From Chlorobiaceae bacterium (lineage in GTDB: Bacteria; Bacteroidota; Ignavibacteria; UBA10030; SZUA-254), in assembly GCA_013824245.1 (NCBI GenBank), contig PNNN01000049.1, positions 121,068-185,067 on the forward strand: 64,000 nucleotides of DNA, written 5' to 3'. Made by a program: the position numbers and the translations under genes. Below are positions 26,206-35,323 of this stretch, in pieces; position 1 is the stretch's first letter; the number at the start of each line of letters is the position of its first letter. A model generated the notes under the pieces. It worked only from the letters and a program-made list of their open reading frames with translations. It was not told the origin of the DNA and did not search any database.

Positions 26206-28836
26206 CTACTGTTGATCAGATTGAGAAGGCGCCTTCTGATCAAGCGCGGGAGGTTTAGGTGAAGAAAGATTTTCATCATCCTTCATCGTTTCAGTTGGCA
26301 GTTTGGGCATGTGGAGTGCACCGATGCCTTCTTCGCGTGGCTTACCGTATAGTTCCGGATGCAGATATTTGCCGCGTTCTCTACCCTGTTTAAATTCCTC
26401 AATTGGTTGAGGATATCTTTCTGCATAGGCATCTTTCCTTATTCCTGTAACTTGCCAAGATACTTTCATGCCTGAAGTTCCACCTGCAATTTTAAATTGG
26501 TTGTTATTAACCTCCGATGCGATATAAAGGTTTGGACCTGATGTGCCAATCGCGGTAAGTTGATAACGGAATTCTTTATTTAATGCACCAAACCAATCTG
26601 GAAATATGATAGTCGCTGCACCATTAACATCCAAGATTACCGTTCCATCATATATATTCTTCCTCTCGGGAGATTCCACAAAGGAGTGAAAAAGGTATTT
26701 ATTTTCTGGATCAAGAGGATGATCGATTCTAAATGATCCACTCGTTTTATATAATTCACCCATCACCGCAACGAACCCATTAAATATGGCCGCTTTACCA
26801 GGTAATCCTGAGGCATATCCGATAATGCCAGCACCGGTGTTACCAGTATGAATACCCACTACACCTGCTTTTATACCATGACCCCAAACTCCAGCCCCAT
26901 CAGGAGAATTAGTTTTTCCATATACACCGATCTTTTCCCCACTCGTTGCGGTTGAGACACCGTACACTCCAGTATTTGGTGAAGTGCCATATACGCCGTA
27001 CCCTTCAGTAGAGTAAGTTCTCCCATAGACTCCATAGTTTAATCCGGTTGTAGCTTCGGCTCTGCCATACGTACCGAGGTAAGGCGAAATTCCCTGTACA
27101 CCACGACCAGATGTAGAATAGCTCTCGCCGTAGACTCCAAAGTTCGAACCGCTTGATGCGATGTTAACTCCATAAACACCGTAACCAATAGTTGAAGCAC
27201 TTGAACCGTACACACCATAGTTCACAACATCTGTTGCGGTTGCGCGTCCTTCCACACCGGCTATTTGCCCAGATCCGTAAACACCCCTTCCCCATGCTGA
27301 ACTGCTTGTTCCGTACACACCATAATTAACTCCGGTCGCAGCTTCTGCGGTTCCATAGACACCATAACCTTCGGTTGACATACTTTTTCCATACACACCA
27401 TAATTTACTCCGGTTGTTCCGTCTGCTCTGCCGTAAGTACCAAGATAAGGAGAAACACCCTGGACACCGCGGCCCGATGATGAATTGCTTTCTCCGTACA
27501 CACCATAATTTGTACCGGTGATTGCAGTAGCGAAACCATACACACCGTAACCAGTTGTTGAATAACTAGTTCCTCCCACACCATAGGTAGTTCCGAAACT
27601 TGATTTAGCCCAACCATGTACTCCATACCCGGACGAAGATTCTGAAAGGCCATATACGCCATGACCGGGGCCGGAAGTTGCTAAATGTTTTCCATAGATG
27701 CCATAACCAGCCAATTCAGATTCTCCCAAAATTCCAATGCGACCTTTTCCGTAAATTCCATAACCATTAGAGCCGGTGTTGGTGATACTAAAGACATTTG
27801 TCTCGGAAATGGCGCTTCCTGCAAACGGAAGTGTAAGTCCACCGCCGACTGGATTCCCCCATATCACATTCGATCCATTCCAGATCATCGCTTGCCCTAC
27901 ACCTGCACCTGCCGAATTTAATTTTGCAGGAGTGATTGCCGCATTGGCAATCTGAGCGCTCTTGATTCCTAAATTTGCAACGTTGATTGTAGCTGTTGGT
28001 CCGTTTGGATCGGTGATTGTCAATGAGGCATCTGTGTTTTGAACGCCTTGAATTCCTGTACCACCACCACCGGTTCCGGCATTAATAATAATCGTATCAC
28101 CGTTTGAAGTAATAGTTGCGCCACCCTCTGCCGCTAAGATGATATTGTCTTTTAAGTTGTTAAGACTTTTAACGACTTGCGAATTTGCAATCTTAATTTC
28201 AGTTAATGAACCATTTGGTACAGTGCCTGCGATACGCGCACTATCGGTAACAGGAATGTTGGCGGTATTCCGCGCATACATTGCTGTGTCGCTGTAAGGA
28301 GCAATAAATGTTGGTGCAATATCTTCTGTCCCAATAGTTCCGTCAATAATATTTAAATTTGTAATAGAATTTTCTGCTATAGTGCCGGCAACTCTCGCGC
28401 TGTCAGCAAACATTTGTTTAGAAACCGTTTCGGCATACTTTGCCGTGTCCGACTTGATTGAACTAATGCTATATGCAACGGCAGTGAGGGGAATGCGGGG
28501 TGTCATCTGTGGTTGTCCGCCCGCTTGAATTGCGAGCCAATATGGTTTGTCAAATGTTACCGATGCCCCGAACGGTGTAACATCTCCTAAACCTGTTGAG
28601 AACAAACCACGGCTTGTCTGGAGAACCTTTGATTCAGTCCATAATTGACTGCCTTCCGTAGAGTCATCGTACAGCCGGAAAGTTAAGCCCCACGATCCGT
28701 CGCCGACCGGTTTTCCCAGACTGTCTGTTAACACACCTTGGAATGAAATTGTGCGTGGAATCTGTCCTTGCATGATTGAACTCACTATGAGTATCAATAT
28801 AAAACCTGCAAAAAATGAATAGCATATTTGTTTCAT
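26206..28836 (-). CDS. Large surface protein with GVYG-type repeats; N-terminal module shared with the 22037-23974 gene
   Basis: MKQICYSFFAGF signal; QIPRTISFQGVLTDSLGKPVGDGSWGLTFRLYDDSTEG module; many NYGVYGxSxSTxGYGVYG repeats (track ORF extends to 28878). Confidence 0.85.
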   Translation of the reverse strand: MKQICYSFFAGFILILIVSSIMQGQIPRTISFQGVLTDSLGKPVGDGSWGLTFRLYDDSTEGSQLWTESKVLQTSRGLFSTGLGDVTPFGASVTFDKPYWLAIQAGGQPQMTPRIPLTAVAYSISSIKSDTAKYAETVSKQMFADSARVAGTIAENSITNLNIIDGTIGTEDIAPTFIAPYSDTAMYARNTANIPVTDSARIAGTVPNGSLTEIKIANSQVVKSLNNLKDNIILAAEGGATITSNGDTIIINAGTGGGGTGIQGVQNTDASLTITDPNGPTATINVANLGIKSAQIANAAITPAKLNSAGAGVGQAMIWNGSNVIWGNPVGGGLTLPFAGSAISETNVFSITNTGSNGYGIYGKGRIGILGESELAGYGIYGKHLATSGPGHGVYGLSESSSGYGVHGWAKSSFGTTYGVGGTSYSTTGYGVYGFATAITGTNYGVYGESNSSSGRGVQGVSPYLGTYGRADGTTGVNYGVYGKSMSTEGYGVYGTAEAATGVNYGVYGTSSSAWGRGVYGSGQIAGVEGRATATDVVNYGVYGSSASTIGYGVYGVNIASSGSNFGVYGESYSTSGRGVQGISPYLGTYGRAEATTGLNYGVYGRTYSTEGYGVYGTSPNTGVYGVSTATSGEKIGVYGKTNSPDGAGVWGHGIKAGVVGIHTGNTGAGIIGYASGLPGKAAIFNGFVAVMGELYKTSGSFRIDHPLDPENKYLFHSFVESPERKNIYDGTVILDVNGAATIIFPDWFGALNKEFRYQLTAIGTSGPNLYIASEVNNNQFKIAGGTSGMKVSWQVTGIRKDAYAERYPQPIEEFKQGRERGKYLHPELYGKPREEGIGALHMPKLPTETMKDDENLSSPKPPALDQKAPSQSDQQ

Positions 28837-28881
28837 AACATCTCCATTAATAATTTTACATTTATGGTTAATTAACAAAAT

Positions 28882-29418
28882 TTACTTCAATAGGATAAAT
28901 TTCTTCATCGATACGTAGTCATTGGAAACGAGGCGGTAGAAATAAACGCCGCTTGTGAGTCGTGATCCAACATATGATATCTCATGATATCCCGGTTGTA
29001 CAACTTCATTTACTAATGTTGTTACCTCTTGTCCTAATATGTCATAGACCTTCAGAGTTACATGCGATTCTCTTGGAATTGCAAATTTTATCTTCGTACT
29101 CGGGTTGAAAGGATTCGGGTAGTTTTGGTCCAACGAAAATGTTTTTGGTAATTCTTTACCATCAACCACCGATACTAATGTTCCTCCAAATAGCGTATCA
29201 GCAAGAAATCCGCTAATGACTTGGAAATCATTGTACATTACAGTTCCAACAAATTGCTGTCCGACAACGGATTTAATCTTTAAGTTAGATGATTCCACCT
29301 GTCCGTATCCCATATTGAACGAGAACCAACTGACTTTACTGTTCTGAGCGGTTGTTGAGACTAAAGGAATAAAGAGGAGATAGAATATCATGATGAAATT
29401 GATTGATCTTTTTGTCAT
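28882..29418 (-). CDS. Small T9SS-sorted secreted protein
   Basis: Signal peptide; C-terminal FSLDQNYPNPFNPSTKIKFAIPRESHVTLKVYDILGQEVTTLVNE...MKKFILLK. Confidence 0.85.
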   Translation of the reverse strand: MTKRSINFIMIFYLLFIPLVSTTAQNSKVSWFSFNMGYGQVESSNLKIKSVVGQQFVGTVMYNDFQVISGFLADTLFGGTLVSVVDGKELPKTFSLDQNYPNPFNPSTKIKFAIPRESHVTLKVYDILGQEVTTLVNEVVQPGYHEISYVGSRLTSGVYFYRLVSNDYVSMKKFILLK

Positions 29419-29520
29419 AACATTCCTTTTCTGTTATTGTGAGATAAGTATAGTTTACTCAAAAGATAAGTGAAAGCGATTTAAAAATAAATAGAACAAA
29501 TTGACTAATTTTTCCAAAAA

Positions 29521-29570
29521 TGACACAAGTTAGCAATCCCGCGAAGCGGGGGCAGCTAACTTGTATGTCA
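29521..29570. repeat. Intergenic hairpin element
   Basis: tgaca-c-aagttagc...cccgcgaagcggg...gctaactt-gta-tgtca. Confidence 0.55.
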
Positions 29571-29769
29571 TTTTGAGAATCCCGCCGAATCCCGCTTTGA
29601 CCGGAGTAGGCGGGATCAAAGATCTGGCGGGATCAGAGAGCAATGAGCGAAGGCAGAAGGTAAATTTGAATAAAATAGGTAGAACGGATACAAATGGAAA
29701 TGTGGATTGATGGATTAATTGGGAATTTGTTCATCGGATCATTGAACCATTTAATTATTGACTCAATGA

Positions 29770-29827
29770 ATCAATGAGAAAATGAATCAATAAATCAATA
29801 AATCAATAAATCAATAAATCAATAAAA
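29770..29827. repeat. AATAAATC 8-bp tandem repeat
   Basis: gaatcaataaatcaataaatcaataaatcaataaatcaataaa. Confidence 0.8.
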
Positions 29828-29848
29828 TATCACTCCACTACTCCACTA

Positions 29849-30493
29849 TTATTTCTTCGACACCAGTCTTTCATTCAACGCTTTAGAAACTGCCTGTGAT
29901 TTTGAGTGAACGTGGAGCTTATCGTAAATATTTCTGATGTGAGCGCGGACGGTGAAGATGCTCAGAAAAAGCTTTTCAGCAATGAGTTTATAGTCATCTC
30001 CCTGTACAAGGTGTTCGAGCACGTCGAGTTCTCTGTCGGTCAGATTGTAATCTGCCTTCGGCGGAGGTAGATGCTCTTTGAACATTTGCAGCATTTTCCG
30101 GGCGATGTGAGGAGAAATCGGGGTTCCGCCATTGAAAGCATTTTCAATAGCTTCTAATAATTGTTGCGGTGTTACAGGTTTTGAAACATAACCTATAGCC
30201 CCGGCACAAATAGCATTGAAGACATTATCATCATCTTCGAAGACCGATAAAATAATAATCTGTATTCTCGGATATTTTTCTTTAACGATTGATGTTGCCT
30301 TAATTCCCGTCATTCCCGGCAAACCGATATCCATAAGAACTACATCGGGGAGAAGACGATCAACTTCATCAAGAAAATCCTCAGCATTAGCGAATTCACC
30401 TACAATCGTGCAAGTGGGCGAAGCACGGAGGATTAACGAAATTCCTGCACGGTAATCGGGATTGTCTTCAACTATTGCAACAGTTACTGGCAT
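29849..30493 (-). CDS. NarL/LuxR-family response regulator
   Basis: Receiver DVVLMDIGLPGMTGI; HTH LTDRELDVLEHLVQGDDYKLIAEKLFLSIFTVRAHIRNIYDKLHVHSK. Confidence 0.95.
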   Translation of the reverse strand: MPVTVAIVEDNPDYRAGISLILRASPTCTIVGEFANAEDFLDEVDRLLPDVVLMDIGLPGMTGIKATSIVKEKYPRIQIIILSVFEDDDNVFNAICAGAIGYVSKPVTPQQLLEAIENAFNGGTPISPHIARKMLQMFKEHLPPPKADYNLTDRELDVLEHLVQGDDYKLIAEKLFLSIFTVRAHIRNIYDKLHVHSKSQAVSKALNERLVSKK

Positions 30494-30511
30494 ATTTTAT
30501 TTTATTATTTT

Positions 30512-30592
30512 TTAGCGACTCTTAGTGCACTTCGTGCCTTAGTGGTGAAATTATTTGTTTTTCTTTTTACCACTAAGACACTTAGGACACAA
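30512..30592. repeat. CTTAGTG-type hairpin repeat
   Basis: cttagtgcacttcgtgccttagtggtgaaa...ttaccactaagacacttaggacac. Confidence 0.6.
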
Positions 30593-30684
30593 ATGCCCAT
30601 AAAGATTTTTTCCACCGTATTATCAAGGTAGTAAACTTGTGTAAGTTACAACGAAACAATTCGTTCTGCAATAGAACATAATAA

Positions 30685-33600
30685 CTATTTTTTCATCTTC
30701 CATTGAAATAAGATCTCCGTGCCGTTACCCACCTGGGAGTTAATTTCTAACTTTCCGCCTAATTCTTCAGCTCGCATCTTCATCGTCTCTAAACCTTTAC
30801 CGTTCGTTTTTGTAGCTCTATCGAAACCATTCCCATTATCTTTAACTCGAATATCAAGCAATCCGGAACGATGTGTTGTTTCAATCAATATTTCAGAACA
30901 TCCTGAATGTTTACATGCATTATTTACTGCTTCTTTCAATAATAGCCAGAGGTTTTTGTTTGTTTCCGGTTCTAAGTAGAACGATGGCAAACTATCCTTC
31001 GGCGGCAGGTCGAATTTTAATTGGAAATCTCTCGCTCTGCAATTTATAACTGTTATATCGTGCAATCGTGTTAATAAACTTCCGATTGTTTCCTGTTTTG
31101 TATCCAACGTCCAGATTATATCGCGGACTGCATCTACCGATTCTTTCGCTAATGTTGTAATCCTTCCTAAAAGCCCTGATTGCTGCTGCGGATTTTCCTG
31201 AACGATATTACTGAACATTGCTATACTACTCAGGTTTGTCGCAAGTTCATCGTGAAGGTCTGAAGCGAGATGGCGGCGAAGATGTTCCATTTCTAAAATT
31301 TTATTCACACGGTAACGGTATATCAGATAAACCATCAACCCAATAAATATCACCACGATTGCAGTGAACCACCACCGCTGCCACAGTGGTGGAAGAATAG
31401 TGAATTCCCAAGTCGCCGGCTCTAAACTTACAACGCCATTTTGATTGATCGCCCGAACACGAAACGTATAACGACCCGGTTTCAATGCCGCCATTGTTAC
31501 GCGTGAATGTTCGAGAGGTTGACTCCATGTCGTGTCGTTCTCTCCGATTGTATATTGATAGCGAACAGCACGTTCACCTTTATAACTTATTCCGACATAA
31601 TTAATTTCACAATTGCTCATATCGTAAGTGAGTTCCATCCCGTCATAAAATGGAACCTGATTTCCATTTATTGATACGCTTCGAATGTATATTGGAGGAG
31701 CCACTTCTTGTCTTATATCTTTTTTATAATCATAGATAGTAAGTCCGTCGGGACTTAACCCCCATACCAGTCCATCGGTCAACTCACCACACTTGAAAAT
31801 CCATCGCCCATACATTGGAAAAATAGTATGAATAGTATTTATTTGAGCACTCTTCAGATAACATAAGCCATGAGAGGTAGCGAGCCAAATATTATCATCG
31901 TTGCCTTCATAAATATCCCAGATAGTATTGCTTAGTAAACCGTCAGTCGTTGTTATATTCTTAATCCGATCCGATTGAAGAATAAACAAACCATTTCCGC
32001 TTGTTCCGATCAGAAGTTCGCCATTTCGTGTCTGCAGAATACTTCTAACATGTATATCTTTAAATGTTTTACTCTCAAGGATTGGCTGGCTGTCATTAGA
32101 GGATGTAAATTTTAATGAATACAACCCATTCTCAAATAAACTAAACCACACGGTGCTATCAGGCGAACGGTATATTGTATGAGCATTTTGTCGATTCGGT
32201 ATAGACACTTTTATTCTATCGTTAGTGGGAGAATCAATGAACGATAAAATATTCTCTTCCTGAGCAACCCATAAACGATTACGATGATCAGACTGTACCG
32301 CATAATTTTTCCCCGGAAGAGCAAAGCTTTGATTTACTTTTAAAAATGAACCACCATCGGCAGATGGTTGTATCTCAAGCCGTTGAATAGTTCCATCGTT
32401 AGTGGTTATAATAAGTCGATTGTTATAATCAATCGTCATTAAAGATATCTTATCATTACGATCAAAGTTTTTTAAATCATGAATTTTATCCCGCAATACG
32501 GGATAATCACCTTTACTTTCGCGCCAGTATTCTATCAAGTGATTGGGCATGGCGACCCAGATGTGATTCTGTTGATCTATAACGGCGTTTTTTGGATTTT
32601 CGAGTGGGAAATGATAGAAGAACTGATTTTCTAATTTTATTAATCCGTTGCTATTGTTACCGAACCATAGATTGCCTTCACGATCCTTAAGCATTGCCCA
32701 ATAACTTTCGTGTGGTAACCCATTCGCCGGTGTATAAAGGGTTGCCTGTTTTATGTCTGATGATTTGGCTATCCGTAATAAACCGATCACGTCTGCAGCC
32801 CAAATAAATCCTTCTCCATCGTCTAATCCCGGTTGCATATAATTATTACCTATTTTGTAACTTGCATCTGCCACTAAATTATGAACACGAACAAGAGAAC
32901 CATCAACAATTCCTATCCAGATATCGCCATCATCATCAATTATGGCATCTATCGTATAATCCTTTGTAAGATCTAAGTGCAACGGGATGAGTTTAGTTTG
33001 ATTGTTGTTACGATTGAATAAATAACAATCAACATCGCTCACAATGACCATCAAACTGTCGCTAACCGTGAATATGTTTTTTACTGATTCAAATTTTAGA
33101 TTTGTATTGATTTTATTAAAATTACCGTCTGCGAAATAAAATAATCCATATCGTGTTCCGCACCATAGCGTACCGGATGGATCTTCATAAAAACAAAATA
33201 CATAGTTTTGATAATTCTCTGTTCCGATTTTATAAACGACCGCTGTATCATCGCTAAACCTAACAACTCCTTCGCCGGCAACACTTAACCAGATATTGCC
33301 CGGTTGATTGCCGCTTTCATAAATGGATAAAACTGTACCAACAGGAAAGCCATTCGCTTTACTGTAGTTCTGAAAATTAGTGCCGTCATAAACACTTAAA
33401 CCCTCTGTGGTTCCAATCCAGATAAATCCTTTTGAATCTTGCATGAGGGCTCTTACTCTATTTCCTACAAGTCCATCTTTGATTGTGTAGGTTCGAAAGG
33501 GTAGAAGTACTTTGGGTTCGATCAGATCAAGTTTCTTGGTTTTAATTCGGTCAACGCGGATATGTATATTCTCCCGAATATCAGCCGAAATGTTGGCGGG

Positions 33601-33786
33601 TGTGTCGCTATCGATTTTGTTCAAAGTATTTACGCCGTTACGAGATTGAAAAATGGAATTCACGCTCGTGTACGAAAGTTCTTCAGCGAAATAGTCGAAT
33701 CGAATATTCGACTTTCCATCAGTGAGCATAACTCCGGCTACGAGAAATGCAAAGATGATTATGCGTAAATGGTCAGTAATAATCAT
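30685..33786 (-). CDS. Sensor histidine kinase with two-component propeller repeats, Y_Y_Y domain, HisKA_3 and HATPase
   Basis: GLVGNRVRALMQDSKGFIWIGTTEGLSVYDG..., YQYTIGENDTTWSQPLEHSRVTMAALKPGRYTFRVRA, HLASDLHDELATNLSSIAMFS, NNACKHSGCSEI. Confidence 0.95.
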   Translation of the reverse strand: MIITDHLRIIIFAFLVAGVMLTDGKSNIRFDYFAEELSYTSVNSIFQSRNGVNTLNKIDSDTPANISADIRENIHIRVDRIKTKKLDLIEPKVLLPFRTYTIKDGLVGNRVRALMQDSKGFIWIGTTEGLSVYDGTNFQNYSKANGFPVGTVLSIYESGNQPGNIWLSVAGEGVVRFSDDTAVVYKIGTENYQNYVFCFYEDPSGTLWCGTRYGLFYFADGNFNKINTNLKFESVKNIFTVSDSLMVIVSDVDCYLFNRNNNQTKLIPLHLDLTKDYTIDAIIDDDGDIWIGIVDGSLVRVHNLVADASYKIGNNYMQPGLDDGEGFIWAADVIGLLRIAKSSDIKQATLYTPANGLPHESYWAMLKDREGNLWFGNNSNGLIKLENQFFYHFPLENPKNAVIDQQNHIWVAMPNHLIEYWRESKGDYPVLRDKIHDLKNFDRNDKISLMTIDYNNRLIITTNDGTIQRLEIQPSADGGSFLKVNQSFALPGKNYAVQSDHRNRLWVAQEENILSFIDSPTNDRIKVSIPNRQNAHTIYRSPDSTVWFSLFENGLYSLKFTSSNDSQPILESKTFKDIHVRSILQTRNGELLIGTSGNGLFILQSDRIKNITTTDGLLSNTIWDIYEGNDDNIWLATSHGLCYLKSAQINTIHTIFPMYGRWIFKCGELTDGLVWGLSPDGLTIYDYKKDIRQEVAPPIYIRSVSINGNQVPFYDGMELTYDMSNCEINYVGISYKGERAVRYQYTIGENDTTWSQPLEHSRVTMAALKPGRYTFRVRAINQNGVVSLEPATWEFTILPPLWQRWWFTAIVVIFIGLMVYLIYRYRVNKILEMEHLRRHLASDLHDELATNLSSIAMFSNIVQENPQQQSGLLGRITTLAKESVDAVRDIIWTLDTKQETIGSLLTRLHDITVINCRARDFQLKFDLPPKDSLPSFYLEPETNKNLWLLLKEAVNNACKHSGCSEILIETTHRSGLLDIRVKDNGNGFDRATKTNGKGLETMKMRAEELGGKLEINSQVGNGTEILFQWKMKK

Positions 33787-33967
33787 TGTGAAAAATACGA
33801 ATGTTTTATATCAATCTCAAAAAGAGATATTTGGCCAACCTTTTCGATGCGATTTCAAAGATTTAAGCGTTTTCTCACTTTCAATGGATGAAAACTTTTA
33901 ACTTTTCCATCAAGCCGGGGAAAAGTCCTGCTCCTGACCTACAGAAACACCCATGAAAAAAAATAAT

Positions 33968-34061
33968 TTCACGAAGTGCCACGAAGCATAAAAAATAATA
34001 TCACGAAGAACCACGAAGAACCTCAGTGGAACTTCGTGTCTTCTCCGTGAGCTTCGTGTAA
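33968..34061. repeat. CACGAAG hairpin repeat
   Basis: Near-identical to 21711-21801, including preceding 'ctcctgacctacagaa'. Confidence 0.7.
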
Positions 34062-34138
34062 TAAACGCAGGCGAGAGGTGATTTGATTTTGCCTTTTATT
34101 AATAATATGATAACGCTAAGTTTAAAACGGTTTATATT

Positions 34139-34195
34139 ATGAAAGTAACAAAAAATAATCCTCAATTACTTGATCATATGAGTATAATAAAATAA
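34139..34195 (+). pseudogene. Possible 5' remnant of an integron-type tyrosine recombinase gene (second copy)
   Basis: MKVTKNNPQLLDHMSIIK*; homologous tract to 19955-20100. Confidence 0.35.
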
Positions 34196-34228
34196 GGAAA
34201 ATCCTTCGTGCGGCTCTTGTAAAAAACT

Positions 34229-34310
34229 TACACGAAGAAACATGAAGGAATACGAAGAACCACGAAGAATCTCAGTGGAACTTCGTGTCTTCTCCGTGAG
34301 CTTCGTGTAA
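34229..34310. repeat. CACGAAG hairpin repeat
   Basis: cacgaagaaacatgaaggaatacgaagaaccacgaagaatctcagtggaacttcgtgtcttctccgtgagcttcgtgtaa. Confidence 0.7.
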
Positions 34311-34395
34311 TAAACACAGGCGAGAGGGATTTGATTTCTTTTCTTTTTTATGATACATTCTCACTGTGTTTAATTCTAAATATTTGGCAGTTTTA

Positions 34396-34433
34396 TCCGC
34401 CATTCTTTACGGCGGAATAATTAATAGTTAGGC
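34396..34433 (+). other. attC-right-end-like box with hairpin (ccgccattctttacggcgg...AATTAATAGTTAGGC)
   Basis: GTTAGGC core and AATTAATAGTTAGG shared with 12211-12224 and 20171-20184. Confidence 0.5.
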
Positions 34434-34456
34434 GGAAAAATTAGAAAGGAGCGTAT

Positions 34457-34957
34457 ATGGCAACTGGACGTAGCAATCAGCTGATCAAACAAGTTGGTGA
34501 ATATCTTGTTGCCTGTGAGCTTGCCCGAAGGGGTCTTCTTGTCGCGACTTTCTCAGGCAACGTCCCAGATTTCGATCTAATCGCTACCGATTTCAAGGGA
34601 TCATCATGCCCAATTCAGGTCAAGACAATCAAAGGCGGTGCTTGGCAATTCTCGATTGAGAAATTTGCTGACATTACTTTCGAAGGAAACAAGCAGCTTA
34701 TTGGGGCCAAGAAGCCATTGTCGATTTCGCACCTTGTTTGTGTCTTTGTTCTTGCTGCTGAGAAATACGGCGAGGATCAATTCTTCGTTCTTGAATGGTC
34801 ACAGGTTCAAGATATACTAATCGCAAATTACACGAGCTGGCTCGACTCTCATGGCGGAGTGAGACCTAGAAAGCCTGATTCTCTACATTGTTCCATCGTC
34901 CAATCCAATTTGCTAGATCACAAAGACAATTGGTCCATAATTACTGGTAGGCTCTAA
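34457..34957 (+). CDS. PD-(D/E)xK-like nuclease-fold protein in a cassette-like setting
   Basis: VGEYLVACELARRGLLVATFSGNVPDFDLIATDFKGSSCPIQVKTIKGG: E, PDFD, QVK motif series. Confidence 0.7.
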   Translation: MATGRSNQLIKQVGEYLVACELARRGLLVATFSGNVPDFDLIATDFKGSSCPIQVKTIKGGAWQFSIEKFADITFEGNKQLIGAKKPLSISHLVCVFVLAAEKYGEDQFFVLEWSQVQDILIANYTSWLDSHGGVRPRKPDSLHCSIVQSNLLDHKDNWSIITGRL

Positions 34958-34999
34958 CCAGCAGCTCAAGCTGACGGAATGAGCGTAGGTGCGTTAAGT
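34952..34999 (+). other. attC-like element (CTCTAACCAGCAGCTCAAGCTGACGG...GTTAAGT)
   Basis: Stop codon of the preceding gene (34955-34957) lies inside the CTAAC core; GTTAAGT at 34993-34999 fits GTTRRRY. Confidence 0.55.
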
Positions 35000-35051
35000 G
35001 GCACATGGATAAAATCAAATATTTTTGCACAAATTATTTTATGAGGACATC

Positions 35052-35303
35052 ATGCCAACACCCGAAGAAGCGCAAAACAAAGAACTCGACCGTAAACTCA
35101 GCGCTCTCAATAATAATTCTGAATATTATAACAGTATGTCAATTTTTCGTATTCTCTCGGATAGACTAATAGAATCGCTAAATAAAAACGCATCGTCTGC
35201 CAATAGATTATCTTGTACGCTTATTTGGCTTAACGTAATTATGACCATAGGTACTCTTGTTGCAGTGTGGATCGCTGTTATGATGTTTTTGAGGCCACAT
35301 TAA
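35052..35303 (+). CDS. Small protein with one C-terminal TM segment
   Basis: MPTPEEAQNKELDRKLSALNNN...LNVIMTIGTLVAVWIAVMMFL. Confidence 0.55.
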   Translation: MPTPEEAQNKELDRKLSALNNNSEYYNSMSIFRILSDRLIESLNKNASSANRLSCTLIWLNVIMTIGTLVAVWIAVMMFLRPH

Positions 35304-35323
35304 ATTATCTATAAGGGAAACAC

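Noticed and set aside
29430-29848. tRNA or small RNA gene
   Set aside because: Hairpins present but no cloverleaf or conserved tRNA signatures; no tRNA or rRNA was recognised anywhere in the window.
21711-34310. CACGAAG repeats as a CRISPR
   Set aside because: Units are 7-mers in opposing orientation forming hairpins, without constant-length repeats and unique spacers.
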